DNA from: an uncultured Lachnospiraceae bacterium
GTDB lineage: Bacteria; Bacillota; Clostridia; Lachnospirales; Lachnospiraceae
Reading direction: 5' to 3'
Assembly: GCA_910579615.1 (NCBI GenBank)
Contig: CAJTUA010000001.1
Coordinates: 124,001 to 188,000 of the forward strand
DNA length: 64,000 bases
Position numbers and translations under genes: made by a program. The notes under the pieces were generated by a model. The model saw nothing but the letters and a program-made list of their open reading frames with translations. It did no database searches and was not told the origin of the DNA. The stretch's first letter is position 1; each line of letters opens with the position of its first letter. Below, in pieces: positions 33,930 through 42,704 of the stretch.

Positions 33930-36713
33930 TTATTCTTCCCTTATAATCCTTTCATGTTTACAGTCGATAGTAAGCCTTTTGGAACCCGCTGCATATTCAT
34001 AAAGTGAAGCGCCGCTCCCAATTGCAGCCGGAATATTAAATTCCGCACACCGGATTGCCATGTGGGAGGCCGCACCACCGTACTTTGTAACAAGACCGGC
34101 CAATCCCTTAGAAAAAATCCAATCATAGCCAGGGTCGGCCTTTTCTATTACTACAATCTTCCCGTCTATTGATTCCGTGTTCTCCTCCGAAAGAACAGCA
34201 ACATTGCCAGTAACTTTTTTCTCCGTTACATAATTGGGCCTGGAATCAATATTTTCAATATAACCAAAATCCTGCTCCGAACATATCACCTCCGGAAGAA
34301 TCATCTCCGAGTTGGTTTTGTACAGATCACGCCTCCTGTCAATAATAAGCGACCAAAACTCATGTAGGCGGTCAATGTCCGAATAGTATTCCGTAGCATA
34401 AATCTCCGGGAGTTCAAGATAAGAAAGGTCGTGTATGCCGATTTTCGCCATACTCCCTATCTGCTTGATAAGCTCTATTGCCAGGCTTAGGCTTTTCGTG
34501 AAAACAAATTTGAAGTACTCCCTTTGTTCTGTGGCAGACCTTATGAAGGAAAGAACCTCATCCCCCAAAAGATTGTCTATTCCTGCGTCAGCCAACGCCC
34601 TGTCTAGAGCAATGCGGATGTCGTTATCCATCCCTGCCACCATATGAACAGTCTTTTCGCCATTACTGCGCCCTTCTGTAAAGAGACTGTCCATATGGTC
34701 ATACCTTGGACTCCTTATGTTATATGTCCCTGCCCTAAGATGCCCATAAACAAGACAAAAAGCATCCCTGCTCATCCCGCCATCCAAAACGGCATGGTAA
34801 TCCCTGTCATAATCAACCGCTATGGTGTGGATACTCGACATGAACTGATTAAACTGATTTGAATTAATATACCCTTCCGTAACAAGGGACCTGCACAATG
34901 CCTTCGCCATAAATGCACATCTTGCATGCCGTGAAAACTGGGGTGTCCCAAACCGATTAACAGCATCCAATAACGTATGGATGGACTTGGCTATCAGGCG
35001 GAAATCCGTGCTGTCTTTTGTAATATTCTGAATGTCAAGCCTGACCCCCTCAAGGCACTTTAAGTCATCCATATCCATTTTCAGGACATCCCTGTAATTG
35101 CTGATGTTTTTTATCGTTAAATCCTTTAGCGCATTCTCAAGTGTAAGCACTTCCCCCGTGGAGAATCCATCCCTCATAAGCTCAGCAATCCGCCCATGGG
35201 TTGAAAAATCAAAGCAATTATGTGATATTTCAAACTCTATCTTATCATGTGCGGATGGGTCATTCTTTAGTTTTTCAACATAATACCTGCATAACTTAAT
35301 GGCTAACTCATCCGATACTGCCCCAGGAACCAGGGCTTCAAAGGCTCTCTCCACGCTGATATATGGCTTATTTCCAAAACGGTACATAAGCTCTTTGGGA
35401 ACCGGCCGGTATCCTAGGGGGACAATCCCATCATCCCAGGCAGACTTTGTTATGATTTCCCTGTATAATGAAAAATCGAGATTCTTTGGGTTATCCCCAA
35501 TAATCTCAGCCGGATTCCAAAATGCCATATCAGAAAAACATGTAAGTCCTATTTCACTCCGTTTCTGGTACTTTCTGACAACCTCATCTTTCACCCCTTC
35601 CGAGGACTTATCCACCTTCCTCCCGAATTTGTATGCTGCAGCAAGGGGGCGCACCTGAAAAATAACTACGGATTCAGGGGTAATCGCAAACTCTATATCA
35701 AGAAGTATTCCGGACAATAGATCTTCTATCTCCCATACTGCATCCATCAATTTTTTCCATTTTTCAGGTACGTTGTCTCTGGATACGGAATGTGACATCC
35801 ACGCCGAAGCCCCCCCTGCCCCTGATGTCACAGAATCCGTACTTCCGCTGACATCATAGTTGATTACATAGTATGGGCGGTTTCTTTGTATATCACGGGT
35901 AAAAACAACCCCTGAGACCAGAACATCCCCCGTCTGCCTCTGAACCAATACCTGCTCATCATCCCCTGCATCTTCACCATAGGAGGAAATGACAGCTGCA
36001 ACTGCATGCCGTATTGCATCCATGTCACAAACATCAACACCCAGAATGGAAGTAAAGTGTCCGGCATTTGACTCTTCAAAAGCATCCTCCCTCTTGGACG
36101 AACTGCGGACAACGATTCTGCCCGATTTGAAAAATTCAGAAACACTCCTCGCCACCGCCTCCCCATCCATCTTAACTGCATGGATAGTAGTGATATATAT
36201 ATCTTCTATATACCCTTTTGTAAGGATATCTTTGAGCGACCGTAATGTGTTCGCTTTTGTCGAAATCAGGTTGTTGTTAAGCGGCCTGCCTTCCGTTTCG
36301 TTCTTATTTAAAGCATCCAGAATCGCCTGCGGGGACAATTTGTCATAGTAATCCAGCTTTACTACCTTGCCGCCTATCGATTCCACATATTTCTTGGCGG
36401 ATATGATCCCCCACTCATTCCCGGTAAACAAAGAGATCACTGCATCCGGATATTTCCTGTGTATTTCGCAGAGATTGTCCAACGGGTCAAACGTTGCCTG
36501 GGGCCAAACCTCATCCACATACCTGATACTTTCAAGCACCGTCCTTCTTTCCCCTTCGTCAGAAACATGTGCCCCAAACCAGGCATCCGATGCCTCATCA
36601 CTGACAAGCCCAAAGATATTCAAATCAGATCCAACGGATGCTTTTTTCATGGCATTCACATGACCAAAATGCATAAGATCAACCATGCCAAAGCTGTAAG
36701 AAATATTCATCAT
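33930..36713 (-). CDS. cytidylyltransferase-like domain fused to PEP synthase-like kinase, candidate glutamine kinase
   Basis: A 927-residue fusion. Residues 1-150 are a TagD-like cytidylyltransferase: SYSFGMVDLMHFGH with HxGH at 15-18 and ERRTVLESIRYVDEVWP. Residues about 165-370 are a pyruvate phosphate dikinase-type ATP-grasp domain (GRIVVRSSSKREDAFEESN, IFQVRPL). The C-terminal 115 residues are the swivelling phosphohistidine domain with YGGAASHMAIRCAEF, His884. The last two parts match Campylobacter Cj1418, an L-glutamine kinase that phosphorylates the side-chain amide in capsular phosphoramidate synthesis. The N-terminal domain is an extra. The first ATG has GGAG eight bases upstream. 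The amidotransferase follows 15 bp later. The glutamine substrate is inferred from context; other acceptors are possible. Confidence 0.8.
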   Translation of the reverse strand: MMNISYSFGMVDLMHFGHVNAMKKASVGSDLNIFGLVSDEASDAWFGAHVSDEGERRTVLESIRYVDEVWPQATFDPLDNLCEIHRKYPDAVISLFTGNEWGIISAKKYVESIGGKVVKLDYYDKLSPQAILDALNKNETEGRPLNNNLISTKANTLRSLKDILTKGYIEDIYITTIHAVKMDGEAVARSVSEFFKSGRIVVRSSSKREDAFEESNAGHFTSILGVDVCDMDAIRHAVAAVISSYGEDAGDDEQVLVQRQTGDVLVSGVVFTRDIQRNRPYYVINYDVSGSTDSVTSGAGGASAWMSHSVSRDNVPEKWKKLMDAVWEIEDLLSGILLDIEFAITPESVVIFQVRPLAAAYKFGRKVDKSSEGVKDEVVRKYQKRSEIGLTCFSDMAFWNPAEIIGDNPKNLDFSLYREIITKSAWDDGIVPLGYRPVPKELMYRFGNKPYISVERAFEALVPGAVSDELAIKLCRYYVEKLKNDPSAHDKIEFEISHNCFDFSTHGRIAELMRDGFSTGEVLTLENALKDLTIKNISNYRDVLKMDMDDLKCLEGVRLDIQNITKDSTDFRLIAKSIHTLLDAVNRFGTPQFSRHARCAFMAKALCRSLVTEGYINSNQFNQFMSSIHTIAVDYDRDYHAVLDGGMSRDAFCLVYGHLRAGTYNIRSPRYDHMDSLFTEGRSNGEKTVHMVAGMDNDIRIALDRALADAGIDNLLGDEVLSFIRSATEQREYFKFVFTKSLSLAIELIKQIGSMAKIGIHDLSYLELPEIYATEYYSDIDRLHEFWSLIIDRRRDLYKTNSEMILPEVICSEQDFGYIENIDSRPNYVTEKKVTGNVAVLSEENTESIDGKIVVIEKADPGYDWIFSKGLAGLVTKYGGAASHMAIRCAEFNIPAAIGSGASLYEYAAGSKRLTIDCKHERIIREE

Positions 36714-36853
36714 TCAAGTTACTCCATTCATATAATCCCAATGCTTTTCAGGAAGCGATAAGAGCTGTTATTATCTTTATGTGTAAGAAATAAATCCCCT
36801 GTCTCTTTCCTTGCCTCTGCAAATTGATCTGCTAAGTTTCATAGATTCAAGTA

Positions 36854-37669
36854 TTACTTATTGCGAAATGTAACTGTATATTCGTGTAATGTAACTCGTT
36901 TCTCAACTGGAGGTAGCTTCATATAATTTCCATACATTCTTTTTAGATACCAATCAAAATCTCGAATCCCCATAACCTTATGATTCTCGAACTCATAATC
37001 AACGATATCCATTAGCCTTGCATTATCAATCTCGTTTTTTTCTCGAGCATAAGCACAAAACATTAAATTGGAATAGCTATCAATTGTTCTCCTTTTACGG
37101 ATTGCTGCATGATGCATCAAATGTGCCACTGGTTTGTTAATACGTAATTTATTAATAACTTTTCGAATCATGTTAAAAAAGGGATTTGCTCCCTTATGTG
37201 GCTCACATTCAGCAAAAGTCCATATTCGTTGTCTTATATCACAATTTTTATAAATGAATTTCCTCTGAAATCTAGATGATGGTGTCGGATCAAGTACAAA
37301 TACATCCATATAGATACCAAGTTCAACCGATTCTTGAATATGCCCAAGCTGATGCAGTACAGTCCTTGTATCAATTATTTTAGGTAAGGGAGAAGCATAT
37401 TCGGGTTCAGTTTCTACCGAAAGTAGTTTATGGTTCTCACAAAGTTCAGCAACACCAACCAGTAAAAATTTTTTATAATTATCCCTCGTAATCATAATAT
37501 CAATATCATCATCCCAAGGGATATAGCCTTTATGCCTAACCGCACCTAGCAATGTACCATATGCAATAGAGTACTTTATGTTATGTTTTCTACATATTAA
37601 ATCGAAATCGAATAATATTTCCTTAGCTAATTCTTTGAAACATATTAAATCAATACCTTCACCTTTCAT
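36854..37669 (-). CDS. LicD family phosphotransferase
   Basis: A 271-residue LicD protein. The family core is at the start: DLICRKHNIKYSIAYGTLLG, AVRHKGYIPWDDDIDIMI with the metal-binding aspartates, then MDVFVLDPTP. LicD enzymes move phospho-substituents from CDP-activated donors (choline, ribitol, glycerol) to glycans. It sits directly upstream of the glutamine kinase-like fusion and its cytidylyltransferase partner, so the natural guess is that it transfers the CDP-derived group made by them; Campylobacter uses unrelated transferases, so this is inference. ATG at 37669 follows AAGGATCGG. AT-rich. Confidence 0.88.
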   Translation of the reverse strand: MKGEGIDLICFKELAKEILFDFDLICRKHNIKYSIAYGTLLGAVRHKGYIPWDDDIDIMITRDNYKKFLLVGVAELCENHKLLSVETEPEYASPLPKIIDTRTVLHQLGHIQESVELGIYMDVFVLDPTPSSRFQRKFIYKNCDIRQRIWTFAECEPHKGANPFFNMIRKVINKLRINKPVAHLMHHAAIRKRRTIDSYSNLMFCAYAREKNEIDNARLMDIVDYEFENHKVMGIRDFDWYLKRMYGNYMKLPPVEKRVTLHEYTVTFRNK

Positions 37670-37936
37670 ATCATACCGATCCTTTCCTTATCCCATCATC
37701 TTTCATGACACATTCAAACTATTATTTATCTTTTTGTTTTCTTTAAAACAGTCTTGATTCTCCTCTTTAATACTTTAAATAATTTGAATTGAAATTATCA
37801 AAATTTCCCTCTGTTCTTCTATGTATGCTCCTCCGACTTTATCTCAGACTATCGTGCCGACTTTTTGAAATCATGGTTTTATAGATAAAATCCTTCTCAA
37901 TTCTTTCTATTAAAAAATTCATGTTTCACTACTTTT

Positions 37937-39010
37937 TTATTCAATACTAAATGCTTCCTTTAGGCAATCACAAATATTCTCGTCAGAATGATCAGAACAG
38001 AACCTGATCCAATCATCATTCTGTTGCTCCGTTTCAATTTCGTTTTTATATTTTTTAATGGCTTCTATAATATGATCAGGTGAAATACCTACTCTACATA
38101 TACTTGGATATCTTTTGGCATAATCTCTAAACAGGGGGATATCACTCAATATTGCTTTCTTTCCATTAGACAATGCATCAATTATGGAACCACTCATTCT
38201 ATATTGAAATGATTTAGGAAAAGGAAGAATGATGCAATTAGCATTAACATATAAACTATAATACTCCTCATCCGTAAAATAGGCATTAATCACTTTCAAA
38301 TAACCATTATTATACTCATATTTTTTGGATCTTAAGAGCAGAGTAATCCTGTTCTTTTCAAACATTCTTTCCACTTTTTCCTTTTCGATGATTTCTTGTA
38401 TCCATTTTTCATCATTGCTACTACTAATGCCGAGGCAATCGTATTTTTCCCCATCTTTTTGATACAGATACTCATGCTTGGTTTTAGGATAGGGTAACAC
38501 ATATATTTTTCCTTTATCAACTTTGTATTGCAATACAAAATAATCCTTAACATACGGCTCAAACACAAAGTGGTTATATTTCGTAACATACCGATTAAAA
38601 AAGAATCTTTTGATGCTTGATGATAAAAGATCATCAATATTAAAATGATGAGTAATAAATACTCTGGTTTTATACTCTCGGAACAATATTTTAGCCAAAT
38701 AAATTGCTACTGTATGGTAAGACAGGAAAAAAATATAATCATAGTGATTTATTTTATCTAGCTTAAGCGCTTTTTTAAGATGTTTCACAGAACGAACCAA
38801 GGATGTAACCTGTGAAATCTTATATGCACCTGTTATATTGTACTCTTCCACTGTGACATTATCAGGCAATACCGGAAACCAATTGGGTAAAGATGCAACA
38901 GTAACCTCAGCAATTTTTGACAGATTTCCAATCGTGCGCATTGCCATTTGTTTATTGCCTCTATTATTATCTAACTCCTCTATCATCAGAATTCTTTTCT
39001 TCCGGTTCAA
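37937..39010 (-). CDS. glycosyltransferase (GT-B fold, GT4-like)
   Basis: About 357 residues. The protein starts LNRKKRILMIEELDNNRGNKQMA and has alternating beta-alpha organisation in both halves. The C-terminal half contains YLKVINAYFTDEEYYSLY and CIILPFPKSFQYRMSGSI followed by IDALSNGKKAILSDIPLFRDY, the donor-site pattern of GT-B glycosyltransferases. Sugar specificity cannot be deduced. TTG at 39010 is preferred: GGAGGTG lies eight bases ahead, whereas a start further upstream would include that site. It is one of the AT-rich genes of the polysaccharide locus, between wzx and licD. Confidence 0.75.
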   Translation of the reverse strand: MNRKKRILMIEELDNNRGNKQMAMRTIGNLSKIAEVTVASLPNWFPVLPDNVTVEEYNITGAYKISQVTSLVRSVKHLKKALKLDKINHYDYIFFLSYHTVAIYLAKILFREYKTRVFITHHFNIDDLLSSSIKRFFFNRYVTKYNHFVFEPYVKDYFVLQYKVDKGKIYVLPYPKTKHEYLYQKDGEKYDCLGISSSNDEKWIQEIIEKEKVERMFEKNRITLLLRSKKYEYNNGYLKVINAYFTDEEYYSLYVNANCIILPFPKSFQYRMSGSIIDALSNGKKAILSDIPLFRDYAKRYPSICRVGISPDHIIEAIKKYKNEIETEQQNDDWIRFCSDHSDENICDCLKEAFSIE

Positions 39011-39092
39011 AATAATAACACCTCCAATATTCAAATATACTAACGGCAGTTTATTCCTTTCTAAAAACCAATTCTATTTTTTAGCCATTCTA

Positions 39093-40595
39093 TTATCTTC
39101 GAGACTTCAACAGATTTTTTCCATATGAAATGAAATATTTCAGTTCATTTCTAAAAACAATATAGTCCAGTATCAGGACGCAAATCCCTGAAATCATGAA
39201 TACACACACTGCCCATCCGAACCATGCCAGATAGCTGTTGCAAACAAAAGAAACCTTGTTTCCTATAAGGTACAGAGTAAAAAATAATGCTACAAAAAGC
39301 ATCATCTTCGTTAACACTTCAGCCAATGGGCGTATGACAACGTTCTCTGAAACGAACACGGTATATTGTATAGTTCTGAATAGCATTGCCACAAGTGTTC
39401 CTACTGCAACTCCAACAATCCCATACCTCCAAACAAGAATAATCGATATACCAAGATTTAATCCTGTTTCTATAAAGGCTCCTTTCATTGTTTCTTTCAG
39501 GAGACCTGCCGCCATGACAACAGCCTCATATGGTTTCCTTAAACAATGGACGACTTCCGCAAATATAAGTATGATTGCCGCATTCGGAATGATATAATCT
39601 ACATCTTTTACGCCTGCTGTGTAAACCTTCACAAATCCAAATATAGTCACAGCAGCTGTCGAGAAAAAGGTCGTCGTCAACGAAAATATTGCCATCTCAT
39701 AAACTTTCAGACCTTTCGCAAGATTTTCTTTTTCACGTTTAGCAATCATATTGCCAAATGCAGCCTCTATCCCTCCTGAAATATATCCCAAAAGAGTCTG
39801 AAGGGCATTAATAATCATACTGTAAACAGAATATACCGAAACCACAAGAGGTCCTTTGACAAAAGTCAGAATTACAATATCCGTATGTGTATGCAAAAAA
39901 TAGGCAATATGATGTCCAAACCCCACCCATTTATTTTGAATAGGTTCAAGTGCTTTATTATTAGGTGTAAAACGATACCTTCTTCTACAGTAAAGCGCCA
40001 ACACAATAGGACGCATTGCAAATATAAATGCTGTTGCCAATTTTACCAAATGAATTGACAGCCTGAATTTTATCAGAATAACAACCGCTATTATATTAAA
40101 TATTACTGAAATAATCTGAATCAGATAGGAAATATACTTACACTGATCCGCTTCAAGTAACACTGTGTAACTTATTCCAAAGAAATATTCTGCAAAGGTT
40201 GAAATTGCAATAATAAGAATGAGCACAAGCACATATCCAAAGTCAAAATGCGCCTTGTATGTAAACGGAAGAATAATTGCGATTACTGCCGTATAAGCAA
40301 CAAAGGAATATGAAATCTTTTTGTAAAAATCTTTCGCCGAATTTACTATCCTTTGTATCATTTTTAAATCACCGTCTGCAAGCGGCTTGTACAACTTTAC
40401 ACGGATTACTGCACTAACCCCTGCATCCAACAAAGCAATGTAAGACAGGAACTGCGTAATGGACTGCAACAAACCATTGACACTTGATCCGTAGATCTGC
40501 ATAACCAATCTCGGAAATATAAAATTGTAGATAATCATCACTAAATGAAGTGATAGCCCTGCAACAGCATTTAATGTAATCTTTCTTCCTCGCAT
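39093..40595 (-). CDS. wzx: Wzx-type lipid-linked oligosaccharide flippase
   Basis: A 500-residue polytopic protein of the MATE/PST exporter fold with about 12-14 membrane helices. It starts with LNAVAGLSLHLVMIIYNFIF, and YGSSVNGLLQSITQFLSYIALLDAGV is the usual amphipathic start of flippases that move undecaprenyl-linked repeat units outward. Paired with the Wzy-like polymerase in the same operon it indicates a Wzx/Wzy-dependent polysaccharide. The ATG follows GAGGATGGC. Confidence 0.9.
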   Translation of the reverse strand: MRGRKITLNAVAGLSLHLVMIIYNFIFPRLVMQIYGSSVNGLLQSITQFLSYIALLDAGVSAVIRVKLYKPLADGDLKMIQRIVNSAKDFYKKISYSFVAYTAVIAIILPFTYKAHFDFGYVLVLILIIAISTFAEYFFGISYTVLLEADQCKYISYLIQIISVIFNIIAVVILIKFRLSIHLVKLATAFIFAMRPIVLALYCRRRYRFTPNNKALEPIQNKWVGFGHHIAYFLHTHTDIVILTFVKGPLVVSVYSVYSMIINALQTLLGYISGGIEAAFGNMIAKREKENLAKGLKVYEMAIFSLTTTFFSTAAVTIFGFVKVYTAGVKDVDYIIPNAAIILIFAEVVHCLRKPYEAVVMAAGLLKETMKGAFIETGLNLGISIILVWRYGIVGVAVGTLVAMLFRTIQYTVFVSENVVIRPLAEVLTKMMLFVALFFTLYLIGNKVSFVCNSYLAWFGWAVCVFMISGICVLILDYIVFRNELKYFISYGKNLLKSRR

Positions 40596-40632
40596 CTATG
40601 CCATCCTCTTGTATTCAAATCACTGAATAGAA

Positions 40633-41679
40633 TCATGTGTGCAATTTCTCATTCATCTTTTTACCAATTTCATCTACTATGCCCGCGGCAATTTTATTGT
40701 ACAAAATGTTATATATATAATCGATAAAAACGCAAACAACCAATACTGCTATCAAGTAACCAATGATCTGAACAATCATCATCGGAGTTTCATATAATTT
40801 ATCGTTAGCAAAGACCTTTTCAAACAAAAGAGGACTTATCCATCCTATATGAATCAGATATATACCAAAAGCATGTTTCGATACCCTTTTTATCATGGCA
40901 GTTACATATATATTAGAATTCACTACCAACAAAAACAATGAAACCGCAAAAACAACAACGGGTGTCTTGTTCATTTCCCACGCGAAATAAAAGGGATCAA
41001 AACTGCTAAATCTACGAATTACATACTCACTGACTAAAAGAAAGCTAATTGATAATGCCATACAAGATATCAGAGTTTTCTTACCAAATGAAACACTATA
41101 TTTCCTGCAATAGCTCCCTACTATGTATAAAGCAATCATCATCGCTATTTGGTTAATCCCAGTAAGCCATTTCGTAGTTGTAAAAGTTGGTATTACAGAA
41201 AATAGAATGATTGAAAATCCTATTATCTGCTTGTGTTTTTTTTGTCCGATACTATCAATCATCGTATTGATAAAAGGCATTAATAGATAAATTACAATAT
41301 AGGAAGAAAAATACCAATATACGTTAAATGTAAAAGGGAAAAAGGTTTTCACCAGATTCTTCAATCCGGGCATGGAGCCTGAAACCAAGCAATACACTGC
41401 CTGACTAACAACAGAAGCAATAAAAACCTGTAACCAAAGTTTTAATACACTTCTCGCATCAAACTTGCGCTTAACAGAAAGAAATCCCGTAATCATAATG
41501 AACAGACAATTTCCAATACCCCCCCCCAATTTCAAAAATCCAAGAATCAGCCAATTATACGACAAATCAGCTGTCCTTAGGTCTGTCAATCCATGATCGG
41601 CATAGTGAAATAAAACTATTGCTATCACAGCAATAAATTTCAGAGCATCCACTCCTTGGTAGTATTTCCTTGTTTCCAT
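40633..41679 (-). CDS. acyltransferase 3 family membrane protein, contains G9 tract
   Basis: A 348-residue integral membrane acyltransferase (OafA/WecH-like) that probably acetylates the surface glycan. It has about ten membrane helices, with the N-terminal GVDALKFIAVIAIVLFHYA carrying the family histidine, and a later YLIHIGWISPLLF segment. Codons for LGGGIG use nine consecutive G (41519-41527); nine keeps the frame open, while gain or loss of one would truncate the protein near residue 53. The ATG follows AAGGAGAG. It lies between wzx and fcl. Confidence 0.88.
   Translation of the reverse strand: METRKYYQGVDALKFIAVIAIVLFHYADHGLTDLRTADLSYNWLILGFLKLGGGIGNCLFIMITGFLSVKRKFDARSVLKLWLQVFIASVVSQAVYCLVSGSMPGLKNLVKTFFPFTFNVYWYFSSYIVIYLLMPFINTMIDSIGQKKHKQIIGFSIILFSVIPTFTTTKWLTGINQIAMMIALYIVGSYCRKYSVSFGKKTLISCMALSISFLLVSEYVIRRFSSFDPFYFAWEMNKTPVVVFAVSLFLLVVNSNIYVTAMIKRVSKHAFGIYLIHIGWISPLLFEKVFANDKLYETPMMIVQIIGYLIAVLVVCVFIDYIYNILYNKIAAGIVDEIGKKMNEKLHT
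41519..41527 (-). repeat. G9 homopolymer tract (C9 on plus strand)
   Basis: Nine G on the coding strand near codons 51-54 of the acyltransferase gene, at the length where slipped-strand phase variation is usually seen. Confidence 0.9.
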
Positions 41680-41750
41680 ACTGTATCTCTCCTTATGAAT
41701 TTATTTTATCGCGAAAACATCAATACTTTGTCATCCGTTTCTCCTCTATA

Positions 41751-42689
41751 TCACCCTAGACTTTCTTTATTATCAAGGTAATATTGAATAGTATTCCTAA
41801 TGCCATCATAAAAACTGGTCTCTGCTAAAAACCCGAATTCGCTTTTTGCCTTACTTACATCAAGCACTCTTCTCTGCTGCCCTCCCAAACCATTATTAAG
41901 ATATTTAAGTTCACCCTTATATCCCAAAATATCTTTAATCATATTTGCAAGTTTCTTTATTGTAATTTCTTTACCCGAACCCACATTGACTGGTTCACTT
42001 TTATTATAATGTTCAGTTGCAAGCACTATTGCCTTTGCCGCATCACCCACATAGACAAACTCCCGGCTCTCATCTCCGGTTCCCCATACTTCAACACTTT
42101 TTTGGTCATGATCCAATGCGTAGACAATTTTACGAATCAATGCTGGAATGACATGTGAATTATGAACATCAAAATCATCCCGCGGACCATAAAGATTTAC
42201 AGGAAGCAAATGTATAAAATTGAATCCATATTGTCTTTTATATGCAGTGCATTGTGCCAAAAGCATACGTTTTGTCAGCCCATAAGCATCATTTGTAATT
42301 ACTGGATATCCGTTCCATATTTCTGTTTCTTTAAATGGAACAGATGTAATCGAAGGATATTCACACACGCTCCCCACACCAACAAATTTTTCAACACCTG
42401 CCATGTATGCCTCATGCACAATATGCAGATTAATTAATGCATTGTTATAAAATTGATTTCCTGGATGTGTGCTACTGTACCCAATGCCACCAATATCTGC
42501 AGCAGCATGGATTACAATATCTGTTTTTCCAAAATCAGAAAACATTTTTTGAACTTCCTGCTTTATTGTAAGATTGTATTGTTTACTCCTTGGTATAAAA
42601 ACTTCATTATCCACTTTTAACAACTCTACAATATGACTTCCTAAAAAACCCGCCCCACCAGTCACTACAATTTTCTTATCTTTTAACAT
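41751..42689 (-). CDS. fcl: GDP-L-fucose synthase
   Basis: A 312-residue SDR-fold epimerase/reductase converting GDP-4-keto-6-deoxymannose to GDP-L-fucose. Motifs are VVTGGAGFLGSHIVE, HAAADIGGIGYSSTHPG, the catalytic serine in VGVGSVCEYPS, YGLTKR with Tyr/Lys, and LLPVNLYGPRDDFD. It follows gmd by 15 bp, forming the normal Gmd-Fcl pair. It is complete, unlike the remnant next to manC. Confidence 0.93.
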   Translation of the reverse strand: MLKDKKIVVTGGAGFLGSHIVELLKVDNEVFIPRSKQYNLTIKQEVQKMFSDFGKTDIVIHAAADIGGIGYSSTHPGNQFYNNALINLHIVHEAYMAGVEKFVGVGSVCEYPSITSVPFKETEIWNGYPVITNDAYGLTKRMLLAQCTAYKRQYGFNFIHLLPVNLYGPRDDFDVHNSHVIPALIRKIVYALDHDQKSVEVWGTGDESREFVYVGDAAKAIVLATEHYNKSEPVNVGSGKEITIKKLANMIKDILGYKGELKYLNNGLGGQQRRVLDVSKAKSEFGFLAETSFYDGIRNTIQYYLDNKESLG

Positions 42690-42704
42690 AATATTCCTTT
42701 CAAA

